Positions 33,268 through 45,018 of a stretch of 64,000 nt of DNA are shown here, piece after piece. Positions within the stretch are counted from its first letter, which is position 1; each line of letters opens with the position of its first letter. Below the pieces are notes generated by a model. It saw nothing but the letters and a program-made list of their open reading frames with translations, made no database searches and had not been told where the DNA came from. Position numbers and translations under genes: made by a program. The stretch comes from Roridomyces roridus (Eukaryota; Basidiomycota; Agaricomycetes; Agaricales; Mycenaceae), in assembly GCA_029378245.1 (NCBI GenBank), contig JARKIF010000027.1, positions 372,001 through 436,000 of the forward strand, written 5' to 3'.

Positions 33268-34493
33268 GCCCTGGTGCCGGGCCTGGGTTCTGCTACACAA
33301 TACGTCAACGGTGAACCTCTTGGAAGTCTGGGTACTCACACCAGCGGTGTATTGACTGGGGTACGACCCAGAAACCGAGGCTCCAACGGGCGGGGGATGG
33401 AAAGGCGTGGGCATTGGGGCCTGACGCCCGTAAGAGTCAGTGAGCAACGAAACTCTCCGTAGAAAAAACTCACGCTGGCAGACGGCTGCGGGTTCCGATA
33501 CTGATCTTGCACTGGGGGAGCCGAAGGTTGGAAAGATGGCTCTTGAACGGGCTGGGAATAAGACGGCAGGGGTGTCAACCAACGTTTCTAAGAGAACAAC
33601 GCAACTGTTCGTGGACAAACACTCACCCTGGCAGACGGCTGCGCATGCTGATACTGAGATTGCACTGGGGCACTGCCCGAAGGCTGAGCAGAGGTCTACG
33701 AATGTGATACGTAAAGAGACGTTCGAAATCAAGGGAAAGGGAAATCAAAAGCGTACAGTCTGGGTCGGGATTTTTGGTCCCATGACGGCTTCGATCCATG
33801 CACGTCTCCTATTTGGGTCTTCTTCAGGGATAGTGAGTTTGGAAGAAAGAAAGGGCACTTCAAGTTGCGTACCTCGTTCCGTTACCGGAACCTCTTCAGG
33901 GCCTACGGAAGAGCGAAATGAGCTTGCTTTCCAAACCTCGGGCGACATATCTTACAGAAGTATGACTCCCCATAGACTGAAGCAAACAAGTTACAGAGGA
34001 TTATAGTGCGGAAGTAGATCAACACGTACCTGCAACATATGCCGCACGTCGAAGTTGATAAGTCTTATTGTTGTTGCGCTTTTCGTCGGCAGTTTGTATG
34101 ACTCGTTGCATTCCCGTCTCGGTGGCGTTGTTGAAGATCACGTCGGCGATACCTGGCTGGCCCAGCCATATGTGAGCCGTCTCTGAATACTTGTCGGTGG
34201 TGTTGATTTGAGGGAGTCCAGGCGAACAGGTGTGCTGCCACGCTGGGTTCTTCTTCTACAGCAAAACGGTCAGCGCCGGGAGATGAGATCAGACGGAAAC
34301 GTACACCGGGGTTGATATGGGATATGCCAGTAACCAGGATTTTCTCCTCCTCTTTGTCGATGCCCACGATGAGCCACGGGCGAAGAGGCTTGTCGACCGC
34401 ACGCGTTGTTGATTCCTCAATGTGGGGAATTTTGAGGTTGGCCATGATGATCTGACCCTTCCTTAGGTCGTTCATACTGGTGATTACTGACAT
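33268..34493 (-). pseudogene. Orphan family I member (copy D), 5' part, cut at an inversion breakpoint
   Basis: ATG at 34493 opens exon 1 with MNDLRKGQIIMANL and HINPG. Exon 2 carries NPAWQ, IWLGQPGIADVIF, ETGMQRV and YQLRRAAYVA, the family I second module. Then come Gln/Pro-rich exons containing a repeated unit (PVQSQYQHAQPSA and PVQDQYRNPQPSA). The last exon reads NPGPAPGP and then runs directly into family II sequence at 33267. A Pro/Gln-rich continuation that fits in frame (GP then GFLHSTRAP) is found at 51385 on the plus strand. The 290-bp spacer to the divergent family II gene at 34784 would hold both promoters. Confidence 0.75.
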
Positions 34494-34783
34494 GGCGTTG
34501 AATGCGACACTCCAAGTAAGTATCGGCCGTCTTTTAAGTGATTAGCAGAGCCTCGCTGCAGAGGACTCGGGACACCCACGTTCGGAGTCTTTAGTCGTCC
34601 ATGGGCTGCCCGATTCGAATGAGATTCATCTGAGAATATATAAGAGATCTGCCTTCTGTTATGGAATCCGTAAGTGGGAGTCAGACGCGCGCGGCGCCGG
34701 TGTTACAAATCAGGAACTATTGGTCCCGTAAACAGTCACAAACAGTCACGCCCACGCCCACACCCACTCCCTCTCTCCCTTCC
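34494..34783. promoter_or_regulatory. Divergent intergenic region between family I copy D and family II copy
   Basis: A spacer of 290 bp separates two start codons on opposite strands. GAATATATAAGAG at 34632-34644 is TATA-like and correctly oriented for the rightward gene. The near-symmetrical placement suggests a shared promoter region; this is positional inference. Confidence 0.4.
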
Positions 34784-36731
34784 ATGGACTCGGACTCGGA
34801 TTCAGACTCAGAATCGGACACAGTGTACATTTGGGCTGTCCTGGCTCCCTCGGCGTGTCAAACGGTCGCTTACCTGGACTCTGACCTGGCTTTATCTGCT
34901 GCTGCCCGAATGGAGTGTGGCGCGTATCTCGCGCTACTCGTCACACGTCCGACATCCCATTTGACTTCGGGGGAAGACGACTGCGCGCAAACTGCGCGCA
35001 TATCTTGTCCAGCCGCGCAGTAGTCAGTCACTCGAGGCGTTTTATCCCATTCATCCGTGCAGTGGTGACTCGAGAACACCCATCATCCCTCCACCTTCCT
35101 TCTCGTCCTTCGGCGAATGTGTCGTGGATACTACTCGGGCGCTCTTTGTAAAACCATTATACACCGGCGAACCAGGCGCCAGTAACCTTATACAAGAGGA
35201 CACCCTTGGCTCGTTCCCCACTCAGCATTGGGACGATCGAGAAGCCGAATTGGGACGGATCTACCACCAAAAGGCTGCGGAGACCCGACGTGATCAGCTC
35301 GAAGCCCGTCACATTCGCCCAGATACTGCATTGGAGGACTCCTACGGAGTGTGGACGGCCTTCAGCGTGGGAAGCAGAGCAGCGAGAGCCGAACCCGGTG
35401 CCCTTCAAGCACCTTGGGACATCCGTTTCACTGTTAGTTTTGACCTCTCGACCGCACGCGAGCTCCTTCCAGCGCAGAGGTTTGCGGAGGAGGAGCTGGC
35501 AATACAGAGGCGAGTCTTGTCTGTCGTCCCCTTCCCATGTTTGCTGACTTGGTCCGGGCAGATTACGAGGTCGTTTTTCACGATACGGGACGGAACGAGC
35601 AATTATATGGGCGCGAGACCAGGCAAGTCTTAACACACCCTTTTCCTTCCCTACTGGACCATTGCGCAGTCTGAATGTCCCTGCCGCGAGCCCGTCATCG
35701 ACGATCCTATCGAGGACCTCTGTCAACCAGAGATCATCGAAATGTCGGCGTCGCTGGAGCACCCAGAGGATTTGCCTGAAAAGCCGGAAAATCCGGACGA
35801 AGAGGACGACTGTTCAGATCTGGTTGGCCACTTCGGGATACCTCTGCCGCGCATGGCTCGAGAGATGCAGCTTCCACCGCCTCCCTACGCTGATCCTAGT
35901 CTTTTCAGGGCTGTATACTTCGATATTTTCGTCTTCATCGTACGATTAGCAGTCCGTCTTCCGTTCCTAAGAATTGACTTCGTCTTATAGGACAACGAGT
36001 CGGGTATATGTGACGCGCTGCAGCCGCTTCTGCGTCGGAGTCACAAGAATCTGAGCCGACTCAAAGCTCTTTCCCTGTACTTTGACGTCGAACGCGAAAT
36101 AAAGGACGACCCAGCACCCGCATCCGATCTCTCCCTTCTCCATCGAGTGCACGAGCGGTTCTCCTGCCGTCTCGGGCTAACATGCACACCATCCGAATCG
36201 GCGGCGTTCGCGGCTTCTATCACCAACTGGGCACTCGTTCCAGGCGCCGTCGAATGCCTAAAAAGACTCTATCCTTACTACCCCATGTACAGCATCGTTG
36301 ACATCGACAAGGAGTCCATCCTATCTTGCGCCGCCTTCAACCTCATCCATCCGTACTTCACCGAAACCTTCATCCCTCCGCCGGAGTGTCCTCTACGACG
36401 GCCGGATTTCGGTACCTACCCAGTCCCGCTCGACCACCTATCGCAGCTCCCACCTACAGCCAACTGTTTCGTCTCCACCAGTCTCTTCCAAGACATCGAA
36501 CCGGCTCGGTTCTTCTCGATGCCGTCTGTGTGGATTCGACCACCGGGTAGTCTCGTCGCATGCGCACCGGACGATTTGGTATCCACCCCATCGGCGGTAT
36601 GCGATTCACTCGCGTCCATGCTGCCTCTGTTTGTTGGACAATCAAGCGAGGATGCTGGGGCGAGTGTCGAAGTTCTGAACGATTGCATAGAATCTCTTAC
36701 TTTGACTCCGACGGAGGTCTGTGCGCACTAG
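34784..36731 (+). pseudogene. Orphan family II (HAD-like) member with a frame break in exon 1
   Basis: Four exons match the intact copy exactly in borders: 34784-35509, 35562-35622, 35670-35939 and 35991-36731. Exon 1 is a multiple of three where the intact copy leaves two bases, so the frame is lost. The break lies near 34975-35005, where CTGCGCGCAAA is duplicated next to altered sequence (upstream SGEDDCAQ, downstream LRAYLVQPR). Introns 1 and 2 have GC donors (GCGAGT, GCAAGT). The rest is open: SFSSFGECVVDTTRALF, the HAD-like motif region FDIFVFI-DNESGICDAL, ESAAFAASITNWALVPGA and DIDKESILSC. The N-terminus has an SDSDSDSES run. An unrecognised small intron or sequence error could restore it, otherwise the product is about 80 residues. 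Confidence 0.75.
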
Positions 36732-38982
36732 AACTCATGTCCGTTGTTTAGTTTGTGTCGACATGCTTCTCCTGCGCACTCCCAATGTAACAGTTGCTGT
36801 CATTGCTACGAAATCATTTCTATTTCTCCGCTCATCATTTCAATTGCCTCGTGTCCTTCACACAGCACCGATCCCACGCGAGATTTTTCAAACTCAGACG
36901 CCGTTGGTTGAACTTCGAAAAGATTATCAGTCGCGACCTGTTTCATGTGGGGCTGCACAATAGTCCCCGTTAGGTCGGCTGGGCGTCTGAGGCGCGGGGC
37001 CTTTCGCAACTCAATATGGGGGCCGCGTTGCGTGGCGCAGGAAGGGAACAAGAGCAGATTGAAATCACAAAAGAAACTCCTCGCCAAGGACCGTCCCACT
37101 GCCACTCGAAAAAATCTTTCAGCTGAGCCAGTGCAGGTATCCACGCCCAGTATCTTTGTTTTACAGCATGCGCAGTCTGTCCGGAGCGTTCAACGGCACT
37201 CGGCGGGCGTCGAATGTTCAAACGTTCATAATATTATCAACATGCCGTACAGTCTAATCTTTCACCCGGTCAACGAAGACCGCCGGATACTGTCCGTAGG
37301 CTGTGCGCTATTATGCCAGTTGAGGGATGTGAGCAGTCGCTTTTATTTGGAAAGAACGACTCACGGCGCGCGGTCATCGGGGTACTCAACCATTGCACTG
37401 GTTCCACATATCTCGCATCTACGTCGGAGACTTCTGCCCGTGATAGTGGATATTTGAATGAGTCAGAAGAAGAGCATTGAGAGATTCCCAGGATGATCGG
37501 TGAGAAAGGAAGCCAGGAGAAGTGCTCACGGTACCGGTGTCTTGTGCGGAAGAAGCGCTCCCACTGGCCGTAATGTCTCGTGCCTGTTCTGCAAACACAC
37601 GAATCGCGACAATACGTGGACCCACAACGACAAATCCCCCCTGCGTGCGCCCGTTGCGCAGTGTGCCCGCGACCGGGAATTCATTGCAATCACTTCGTAT
37701 TTTGCGCGCAGCAGCGGCACAGGCCCCACGAACCTAGCCCTCCAGTAATTTCGAACTCAGACGCCGTCGGTTGAACTTCGCAAAGCTGATCAATCATAAT
37801 TTCTGTTTCATGTCGGCCACATTGGATCGGCTGGGCCACTCAAGGGTAGGGCTTGTGAACAGATAGGAAGCCTAGTAGATGCGTGCAGGGGAATTGAACG
37901 AGTCAAGAGAAGCTCACGAGTATGTTCTCACAACTTTATTGGCGATCGTTGGGAACAAAAGCCTCGAAAAGTGGCTGGTTCTTTCCGGCGGCACGTACGC
38001 GGGACCCAGCGAGCCTGCTAGCTGCAGAGATAGCTATCGTACTGGGAGGACCGTGTGGCCCAGGGAGAAAGACACCGATTCCATTCCTCTGGGGCCGGGT
38101 GTTCTTTTGCGCTTCAGCATTCACTGGACGACAAGACCGCTTGGCCTGCGAAAACATTCCTTCCGCACAGGACAACGTAATCGCTGGCACTTTTAGCTTT
38201 CGTTCTCACCTGCTCTCACCGATCATCCTGAGAATCTCTCGATGGTCTTCTTTTGACACGTGCAAATGCCGCTATCACGAGCTTCGGGCAGGAGTGTCCG
38301 AGGCCAGTAAGGGCAAGTAGAGGGATACATAGAACCAGAGGAATGGTTCGAGAACATCCTGGCCGCCGGTGACTGCGCGTTCCTAATAAAGGCGACGGCT
38401 CTCATGGCATAATGACGCACAGCCTACGCGTCAACTTAGAACTAGTAGTAGATAAGTATTGACCGGCGATCTTCGTTGAGCGGGTGAAATATTAGACTGT
38501 GGACGCACATGGCACAGAGTGCCGTTGAACGCTCCGGACAATACCTATGCATACTATGAACAACGTTAACAATGCTTGGCGCGGAACCGCGAGCCCTGAT
38601 TTTACGTCTCAGCCTGAAATTATTCCTTTCGGTCTCAACTAAATGTTTTTGATTTCTATCTGCTCTTGTTCCCATCCTGGGCCACGCAACGCGGCCCCCA
38701 GATTGACTTGCGAAAGGCCCCGCGCCTGAGTCGCCCAGCCGACCCAATGCGAACTATTGTGCAGCCCCAGATGAAACAATTTGCGACTGATAATCTTTTC
38801 GAAGTGCCACCAACGGCGTCTGAGTGTTTGAAAGACCTCGTGGAATCGGTGCTTCGTGCAGTACACTGAGAAGCGGAGAGATGGGATTAGAGCTGTTTCG
38901 CTTTCGTCGGAGATTGTCTTGAAAAATGAGGCGCTTTGGGTGAAAGATACAACAGATCGTCACTGAAAGACGAACATGACCT
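36732..38982. other. Core of the inverted duplication, with relics of a small orphan family
   Basis: No intact gene is visible. Mirrored fragments encode short peptides such as HTAPIPREIFQTQTPLV and its partner HEAPIPRGLSNTQTPLV, SLIFHPVNEDRR and SLIFHPLNEDRR, and a pair sharing CAEEALPLAV/CAEGMFSQAK. A sequence ending SNSDAVG (about 37764) matches the end LNSDAAG of the coding block at 52813-53218, so these look like decayed copies of that gene type. Confidence 0.5.
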
Positions 38983-40881
38983 CTAGTCCGCAGAAACCTC
39001 CGTCGGGGTCAACGTATGAGATTCTATACCATCGTTCAGAACCTCATCAGTCGCCTCAATGTCTCCGCTGACGCCTCCAACAAACAGCGGCAGCATGGAT
39101 GCGAATGAATCGCATACCTCCGACGCGGTGTATATCAAATCGTCCGGTGCGCTTGCAGCGAGGCTACCTGGCCGGCGAACCCAGAGAGAAGGCATCGAGA
39201 AGAATCGAGCGGGTTCGATGTCCTGGAACACGCTCGTTGAGACGAAGCAACTGGCGGAAGGAGGGAGCTTCTTGAGGTCCTCGACCGGTACTGGGGAGCT
39301 ACCGAAATGGGGTCGGTAGGTGGGATACTCTGGAAAGGGGAGGGCGACTCCGTCGAGGTACGGATGGATGAGGTTGAATGCGACGCAGGACAGGATGGAC
39401 TCCTTGTCGATGTGGGCGAGGACATATATGTGATAGTATGGATGGATTCGTTGGAGGCATTCGACGGCGCCTGGAACCAGCGACCAATTAGCTATAGAAG
39501 CCGCAAACGTCGCCGACTCAGATGGAGTGCATGTCAAGCCGAGGCAAAATGAAAACCGTTGATGTGTTCGGTGGAGGAGTGGAAGGTCGGATTTGTGTGG
39601 TGGGTCATCTTTGATCTCTCGCTCGATATCGAAGTAGAGGGAGAGGACTTCGAGTCTGGTGAGATTCTTCTGACTGCGGCTCAAAAGCGGCTGTAGCGCG
39701 TCCCAGATACCGCTCTCATGGTCCTATGGAGCCAAGTCAGTTCTTCGAAGCGGAAGAGAGAACATTGAGCGCACAATGAACACAAAAACATCAAAGGATA
39801 TTGCTTTAAAAGCACCGGGATCCACATAGGGAGGCGGTGGGAGCTGCATCTCTCGACCCATGCGTGGCAGAGGAGCCCCGAAGTGCCCAGCAAGATCTGA
39901 GCAGTCTTCCTCGGCGCTTGGATTTTCGGGTAAATCCTCTGGGTGCTCCAGCGACGCCGACAGTTCAATGAGTTCCGGGTGACAGAGGTCCTCGATAGGA
40001 TTATCGAGCATTGGCTCGCAGCAGGGATGTTCGGACTGCGCACAGGTCAAGTAAGGAATGGAAAGAGGTGTTTGGAGACCCACCTGATCTCTGACCCATA
40101 GAATTGCGCGTTCCGTCCCGTATCGTGAAAAACGAGCTCGTAATCTGCCCGGCCAAGTAAGCAGACGTGGGAAGAGGTCGACAGACTCAGCTCACCTCTG
40201 TATTGTTAACTCCTCCTCGATGAACCGTCGTGCTGGAAAGAGCTGCCGTACGGTCGAGAGGTCGAAACTGACAGCCACGTGGATGTCCGCAAGGGCCTGA
40301 AGCGCGCCGTGGGCTTTTCTCGCCGCTCTGCTTCGCACGCTAAAGGCCGTCCACACCCCGTAGTAATCCTGGGATGGAGCATCCGGGTCGAGGTCACCCA
40401 CTTCGATTAGCCCTTCTCGTGCCTCCGCAGACTTTCGCTGGTAGTCACGCCGCAATTCACTCTCGAAGTCTTCCCGACGCTGCGTCGCAAAAGCGCCGAG
40501 AGTGTCCATCGGTATGCCGTTACAGGCGTCCGGCTCGTTGGTGTATGATGCGGTGACGAAGAGCCCGCGAGTTGTATCCACGACGCATTCGCCGAAGGAC
40601 GAGAATGAAGGCGGAGGTATGATGGGTGGTCTCGAATCGGCAGTGGAAGGATGGATGGGATAGAATGTCTCTAGGTCTTCACTATCGCGCGGTTGAACGA
40701 GATAGGCCCGCAGGCTTTCCCCCGAGATCAAAGGGAGTTTCGTGACGATGAGGGTGAGATGTGTGCGGCACTCCACCTCATCGGCGGCAGATAAAGCAAG
40801 TTCAGAGTCCAGATAGGCGACCGTCTCGCGCGGTGAAGGAGTCAAGACAGCCCAGAGGTACACTGTGTCCGAGCGGTCCAT
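38983..40881 (-). CDS. Orphan family II: novel N-terminal region fused to a degenerate HAD-like domain (582 aa)
   Basis: Four exons (40196-40881, 40084-40144, 39775-40035, 38983-39723) join with correct phases to 582 residues. Residues 1-230 are a novel region: DTVYLWAVLTPSPRETVAYL, LVQPRDSEDLETFYPIHPS, IIPPPSFSSFGECVVDTTRG and SFDLSTVRQLFPARRF. After a linker, about residues 330-540 follow the type-II haloacid dehalogenase order: motif I region AISFDVFVFI-DHESGIWDAL, a cap with ESATFAASIANWSLVPGA, then IYVLAHIDKESI where the family has LSNVD, then YRPHFG where the family has YKPD. The nucleophile Asp position remains, but the Gly-Thr-Leu of motif I, the Ser of motif II and the Lys of motif III are changed, so classical phosphatase or dehalogenase activity is doubtful. 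Function unknown. Confidence 0.8.
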
Positions 40882-43190
40882 GGACAGGAGTGAAAAGAGA
40901 AAACGCCGATCGCATCACATTCAAATTAGCCCAAGCAACGCGGATCAGTCCGATCCGAGAGTTTGCCGTCTCTGCTTGCCATCGCCTTTTGCTCAGGCCT
41001 GATGCTTGACTCTTCCCGCCTTTGCCAGAAAAGATCGCCAACTGTGACGCTATTGGATGGACGCCGATCTCTGACCACCAGTGACCAGTGACTGCGACTG
41101 CAAACAAACGTGTCGACTAGATTCCAAACTGTCTGCTCGAATCGGCGTTAACATTCAGTCCAGCCCATCTTACCCGCCCGCGATTGTGACGGACCTGACT
41201 TGTTTGGATCGAAAAGCCTGCCAGTGTCAGCGGGGCAGCAAGCGGTGCGGCGTTCTACGTTCTCTTGACTCTGAATCTATATGTTTCAGAATTTCAGACA
41301 TTCATCCAGGGCCCTACTAGCAGTGAGCGCAATCTCACTATCGGAAACCACAAGCCAAAGTGGGTTTTCGTAGAGATCGAGTATCTTCTTGCCGAAGTTC
41401 AAGTTGGTCGGCAGCGGCCAGCCCCATCTTTCAACCCATCCCAGCTGGTTTGGCCCTCGGTCTACACAGGGCTGGTTCAAATTCTTCAACTCGTCATCCC
41501 GCTGAGAGGATATGTACCGCTTAGCCGTCGCGTTGACTCGGTACAGGCCCTTGAATTTCTCCTCGGCAGGCGGTGTGTTTTGCCCTGCTCTAGACCTCAA
41601 GATCGCATGTGATGCCTGCCAGGCCTCAGGCAATCGCTCGCCAACTTTATTTATTCCGTAGTAGTTCCCTCCTCTGCAAGCGGCGAATCCCTTTCAGCAG
41701 CTTGTCAATTATAGCGACCTCTCAACCGCTGGGATTTACTCCTCATCAAGAGGCGCGGCATGTCCTCGGAGTCCCACGCTTCTGCCTTCGAGCTTCAAGC
41801 TTCAAGTAAGTACCATCTTCGGATGACAATCTGGCAGTAGAACTCAACGAGTTCGCTGCCTCGGCTCGCAGAATCTCCAAACCGAGTCGAGTAATTCATT
41901 TGTCTGATCGGGATTGCTCCATATATATCTCTCACCGCAGCGCCGGCGGAATCGCGCGTCCAAGCTATGTAGCCCTGTGGGACTCACGCTAAATTGAATA
42001 TTCCCGCATCCCGCTCCGTTCGAAAAGCGGTCGGTGGACCCAGAACCAAGGCACCAAATGATTCATTCTTCGGTCGTTTACTTGAGATTCAAGCGATGGT
42101 TTCTTGGTGAATAAGTAACCGGCGACAGAAACCCGCTCTGACTCTGACGTATGATCATGAGTTGCGCGTCTCGAGGAGAGAGCAATCCCGAACAGGATTG
42201 ACCAATGAATTTCGGACACGCGCGCTAGTAGCCGTTAGCCCTCCCGCCAGTCCAACCATGGGAGAGGCGATGCCATTAGAAATGTATGTATTGCAGACAC
42301 CCACGCTCGACCACAATCACTTGGACAGACGATGGGGTCTGTCATTCGTCAAGTTGTTGATCAAAGCTGAAGATCATCATGATCCCCGAATTGAGATGCC
42401 GACGCAGCCACCTGATTCCATATTTACCTTCCTAATCACGGTGGGAAGACAGAAACGAAGTGGTATGTGTGGAAGCATGAAAATATCCCAGTAATACTCG
42501 AAGCCGGATTTGTCCAAAACTAATAGACGATTTCAACCAAAAGTTCAACTGGTGTTGAATCAGCCGATCAAACTCCGCCGATCTAAACCGGCACCTCTCG
42601 GCCGAGCCAAGGGATTTAACCTCGCTTCGAGTAGTCCTTCCCGAACCAGACACAATACATGCGCTTCCAATTCAATTCACAAATACACATACACATACTT
42701 CATAAACAGACAAAAGACTGGTACGCTAGTTATCTAGAACGCTCGAATGGACGCTCGGCTGTACGGTAAAAAGTGGTAGTAGTGGAAATCCTGTAATGTA
42801 GTAATGTAATGGTATGCCAATTTTTTTTGTGGGTGTGGGGTGGGGAGGGTGGGGAAGGACGAAGACGAAGACGAAGACGAAGATGGAGGGGAATAAGACG
42901 AATCGAATCGAATGAATGAATGAATGTCGAAAAGAGGTAACCGACTGAACCCGAAACAAGTGATTCCAAAATCCAAATCCGCGATGAGTGAGGGAGAGAA
43001 AGAGAGTTGATTGTGGTAATGGATGGATGGATGGACGAATAATTGCGTGCAAGGGCGGACCTGTATACATAGGAGAGAGGGGCGCTCCGTGGATGGGGTG
43101 TGTTATGGCAGTGCTTTTGAGGTTGGTTGGATCTTGGTCTAGGGAGGATGGACGGGAGGAACGTATGGCGAACGAAGGCACGGGGAGCGC
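40882..43190. other. Mostly non-coding interval
   Basis: Apart from the short minus-strand opening at 41286-41633, no gene was found. CCTCCTCTGCAAGCGGCGAA and TCCCTTTCAGCAG near 41668-41700 recur near 51568-51600, inside the family I tail region, so a further decayed family I fragment may lie at 41.6-41.9 kb. 42725-43190 is the purine-rich 3' flank of the C2H2 gene, with GAAGAC and ATGGATGG microsatellites. Confidence 0.4.
41286..41633 (-). CDS. Hypothetical protein fragment
   Basis: An open stretch of 115 codons contains PEAWQASHAILRSR, NQLGWVERWGWPLP and ENPLWLVVSDSEIAL and ends LDECLKF. The composition (many Trp, regular hydrophobic spacing) looks like real coding sequence rather than a chance opening. 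No upstream exon could be joined and I do not recognise the family. It may be the last exon of a gene whose 5' part is decayed. Confidence 0.35.
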   Translation of the reverse strand: MPEAWQASHAILRSRAGQNTPPAEEKFKGLYRVNATAKRYISSQRDDELKNLNQPCVDRGPNQLGWVERWGWPLPTNLNFGKKILDLYENPLWLVVSDSEIALTASRALDECLKF

Positions 43191-45018
43191 TCAAACACGC
43201 CCCACAAAATCCTTGTGCACGCGCATGTGCTGCCCAAGATTATCATGCCTCGAAAAATCCTTGCCGCATCCAGGGTAAGGGCATTTGTGCGCTGCAAAAC
43301 AAGTCAACACCAAAATCACTGGAACAGAAAAAGGAAAGAAACGCACGCTTCTCCCAAGTATGTATACTCCGCACATGCCTCTTCAAATGCTCCCCACGCG
43401 CAAAACACTTGCCACACCCAGCTACCTTGCACGTATACAACCGCGCAGCAGCAGCCTTGGCACTAGCACTCCCCCGACGACCACCAGTAGTGCCATCCGC
43501 GGCGTAGAGCATGCTAACAGTAGGCACCCGCCTTCCCCGCGACTTTTTCGTGAGATTCGGGACAGGGACAGGGACAGGGAGGGTCGTGGTCGGACGCGCA
43601 CGAGAACGCTTCTGACCAGCATCAGCAGGGTAGTACGCCGCGTCCGCGGGGTAATTCGAGGGTACAAGTCCTTAACACCATAAGCTTTCCGAAGAAACGA
43701 ATCAGAATTCAAGATGACTTACCCGCTGGATAGTACGACGAAGCCGCGGGGTAGTCGTAACTCGTGCTCCCGCTCGCACTCGTGCTGGGGCTGGGTGAAT
43801 ACGCATACGGAGCATACCGCCGCGTGCTGCGGCCCGTGCGACGCCGACGTCCAGGGAGGAACTCTCCATCCTCGCCGTCACTTTCGCTGCCATCAACGTA
43901 CTCGGAGTCATCGCCACCGTCGTCTACACCCTCTGCCTCCACGTCACCCTCCTCCTCCTCCTCGTGCGCCGAGTACGAGACAGTCTGCTGCATTGGGCTG
44001 GCACCAGGACTGCTGTGCGTGCTATGGACACTTCGTGGGCTTGCAGCGATGCTCCGGGCGCTCAACGCTGGACTCGGGCTCAGACTCTGTTCGGGCTGCG
44101 CATGCTGCTGGGCGGGCGAAAGCACGTAGCGCGGGTCGACGCTTTGACTCGTCTGCTGCGAGGAGTACGTCGCATTGGGCTGCGGAGAGCTCGAGGAGGG
44201 GAAGGTAGCCAGCGAGTGAGAGTGATGGAGCTGGTGGGCGTGCTGCGTCTGCAGTGTCGGGTGGGATTGGGCATGTGCAAGCTGCTGCTGACGGTGCTGC
44301 TGCTGCTGCTGGTGGTGGTGATGCGAGGCAAAGCCCGCGTGGTGCGAGAGCGAGTGAGTCAAGGCGACTGGAGAAGCAGGGCCGTCCCATGGCGATGCAG
44401 GAGAGGTAGGGGAAACGGGAGAGTCGTACTAGACGGACATTAGATGTGATAAGATTGAAAGACATAGCACGCGCCTGATGGTACCCATACGCCGGTGCAG
44501 CGCTGTAGCTGCGCTGAATCCCACTGTTGCTACAGTACATCGGAGCCTGCTGGTGGTGCCCATAGTCCTTGGCAACTCGGTATGGAGCATACTCTCCCGC
44601 GAGGTCGAGATCGAGTGCAGGGAGGATGTGCTGCTGCTGCTGATGCTGCGTCCATCTATGAGTCACGTATACGTGAGGAGGCACTAAGACATACGGGAAA
44701 GACGACATTCGCAGCGTAGTACCCGGTACTCGCCAAAGGTTTCTTCTGATCGACGGGAGATGACCAAGGAAGGGTCTGGTATGCAAAGAACTCGTTCTGG
44801 GCGTGGCCTTGACTACGAGCAGCGTAGGCGGCCCCGGGATGATCATGCTGCTGGTGGTGGGCAAAAGTGTCGTCGAGCGGGGAACGGATCTCGGTAGTAA
44901 AGTCGCTACTGGATGAGGAGGAAAAGTCGGTATAGGTGGGCGAGACGGGCGACGCAGGGGCTGCTGCTATTGTGGGTGCCATCGGTGGAGGGGCGACGAG
45001 GGCAGAGTGGGCAGCCAT
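43191..45018 (-). CDS. C2H2 zinc-finger transcription factor (two C-terminal fingers)
   Basis: Exon 1 (44695-45018) starts MAAHSALVAPPP; exon 2 ends at 44645 on its upper side and begins with a Gln run. Exon 3 is long and rich in His, Gln and Ser with an acidic stretch (HEEEEEGDVEAEG) followed by a basic RRRR block. The last two exons encode two fingers: YTCKVAGCGKCFARGEHLKRH-RSIH (C-x4-C, H-x4-H) and HKCPYPGCGKDFSRHDNLGQHMRVH (C-x4-C, H-x3-H), joined by a WEKP linker and ending DFVGRV at 43191. Fingers with RGEHLKRH and RHDNLGQH resemble the Msn2/Msn4-like stress regulators of fungi, which bind AGGGG-type elements. The intron after GYHQ has a GC donor. Nuclear action is inferred. The gene sits inside the inverted segment and looks intact. 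Confidence 0.85.

Larger units (their letters stand above)
34700..40900. repeat. Large inverted duplication with arms of about 3 kb
   Basis: The plus-strand family II gene (34784-36731) and the minus-strand copy (38983-40881) face each other, and sequence between them is also mirrored. ACTCAGACGCCGTTGGTTGA near 36896 is matched in reverse near 38800-38824. CAGTCTAAT-TTTCACCCG followed by CAACGAAGA-CGCCGG near 37252 is matched in reverse near 38462-38497. Weaker similarity around a TGTGCGGAAG word reaches 37550 and 38165. The centre is near 37.86 kb. The arms have diverged clearly, so this is not an assembly fold-back of identical sequence. Confidence 0.75.

Noticed and set aside
43709..44443. 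Several plus-strand openings opposite the C2H2 gene
   Set aside because: They arise from the CAG/CAC-rich Gln and His codons of the minus-strand protein.
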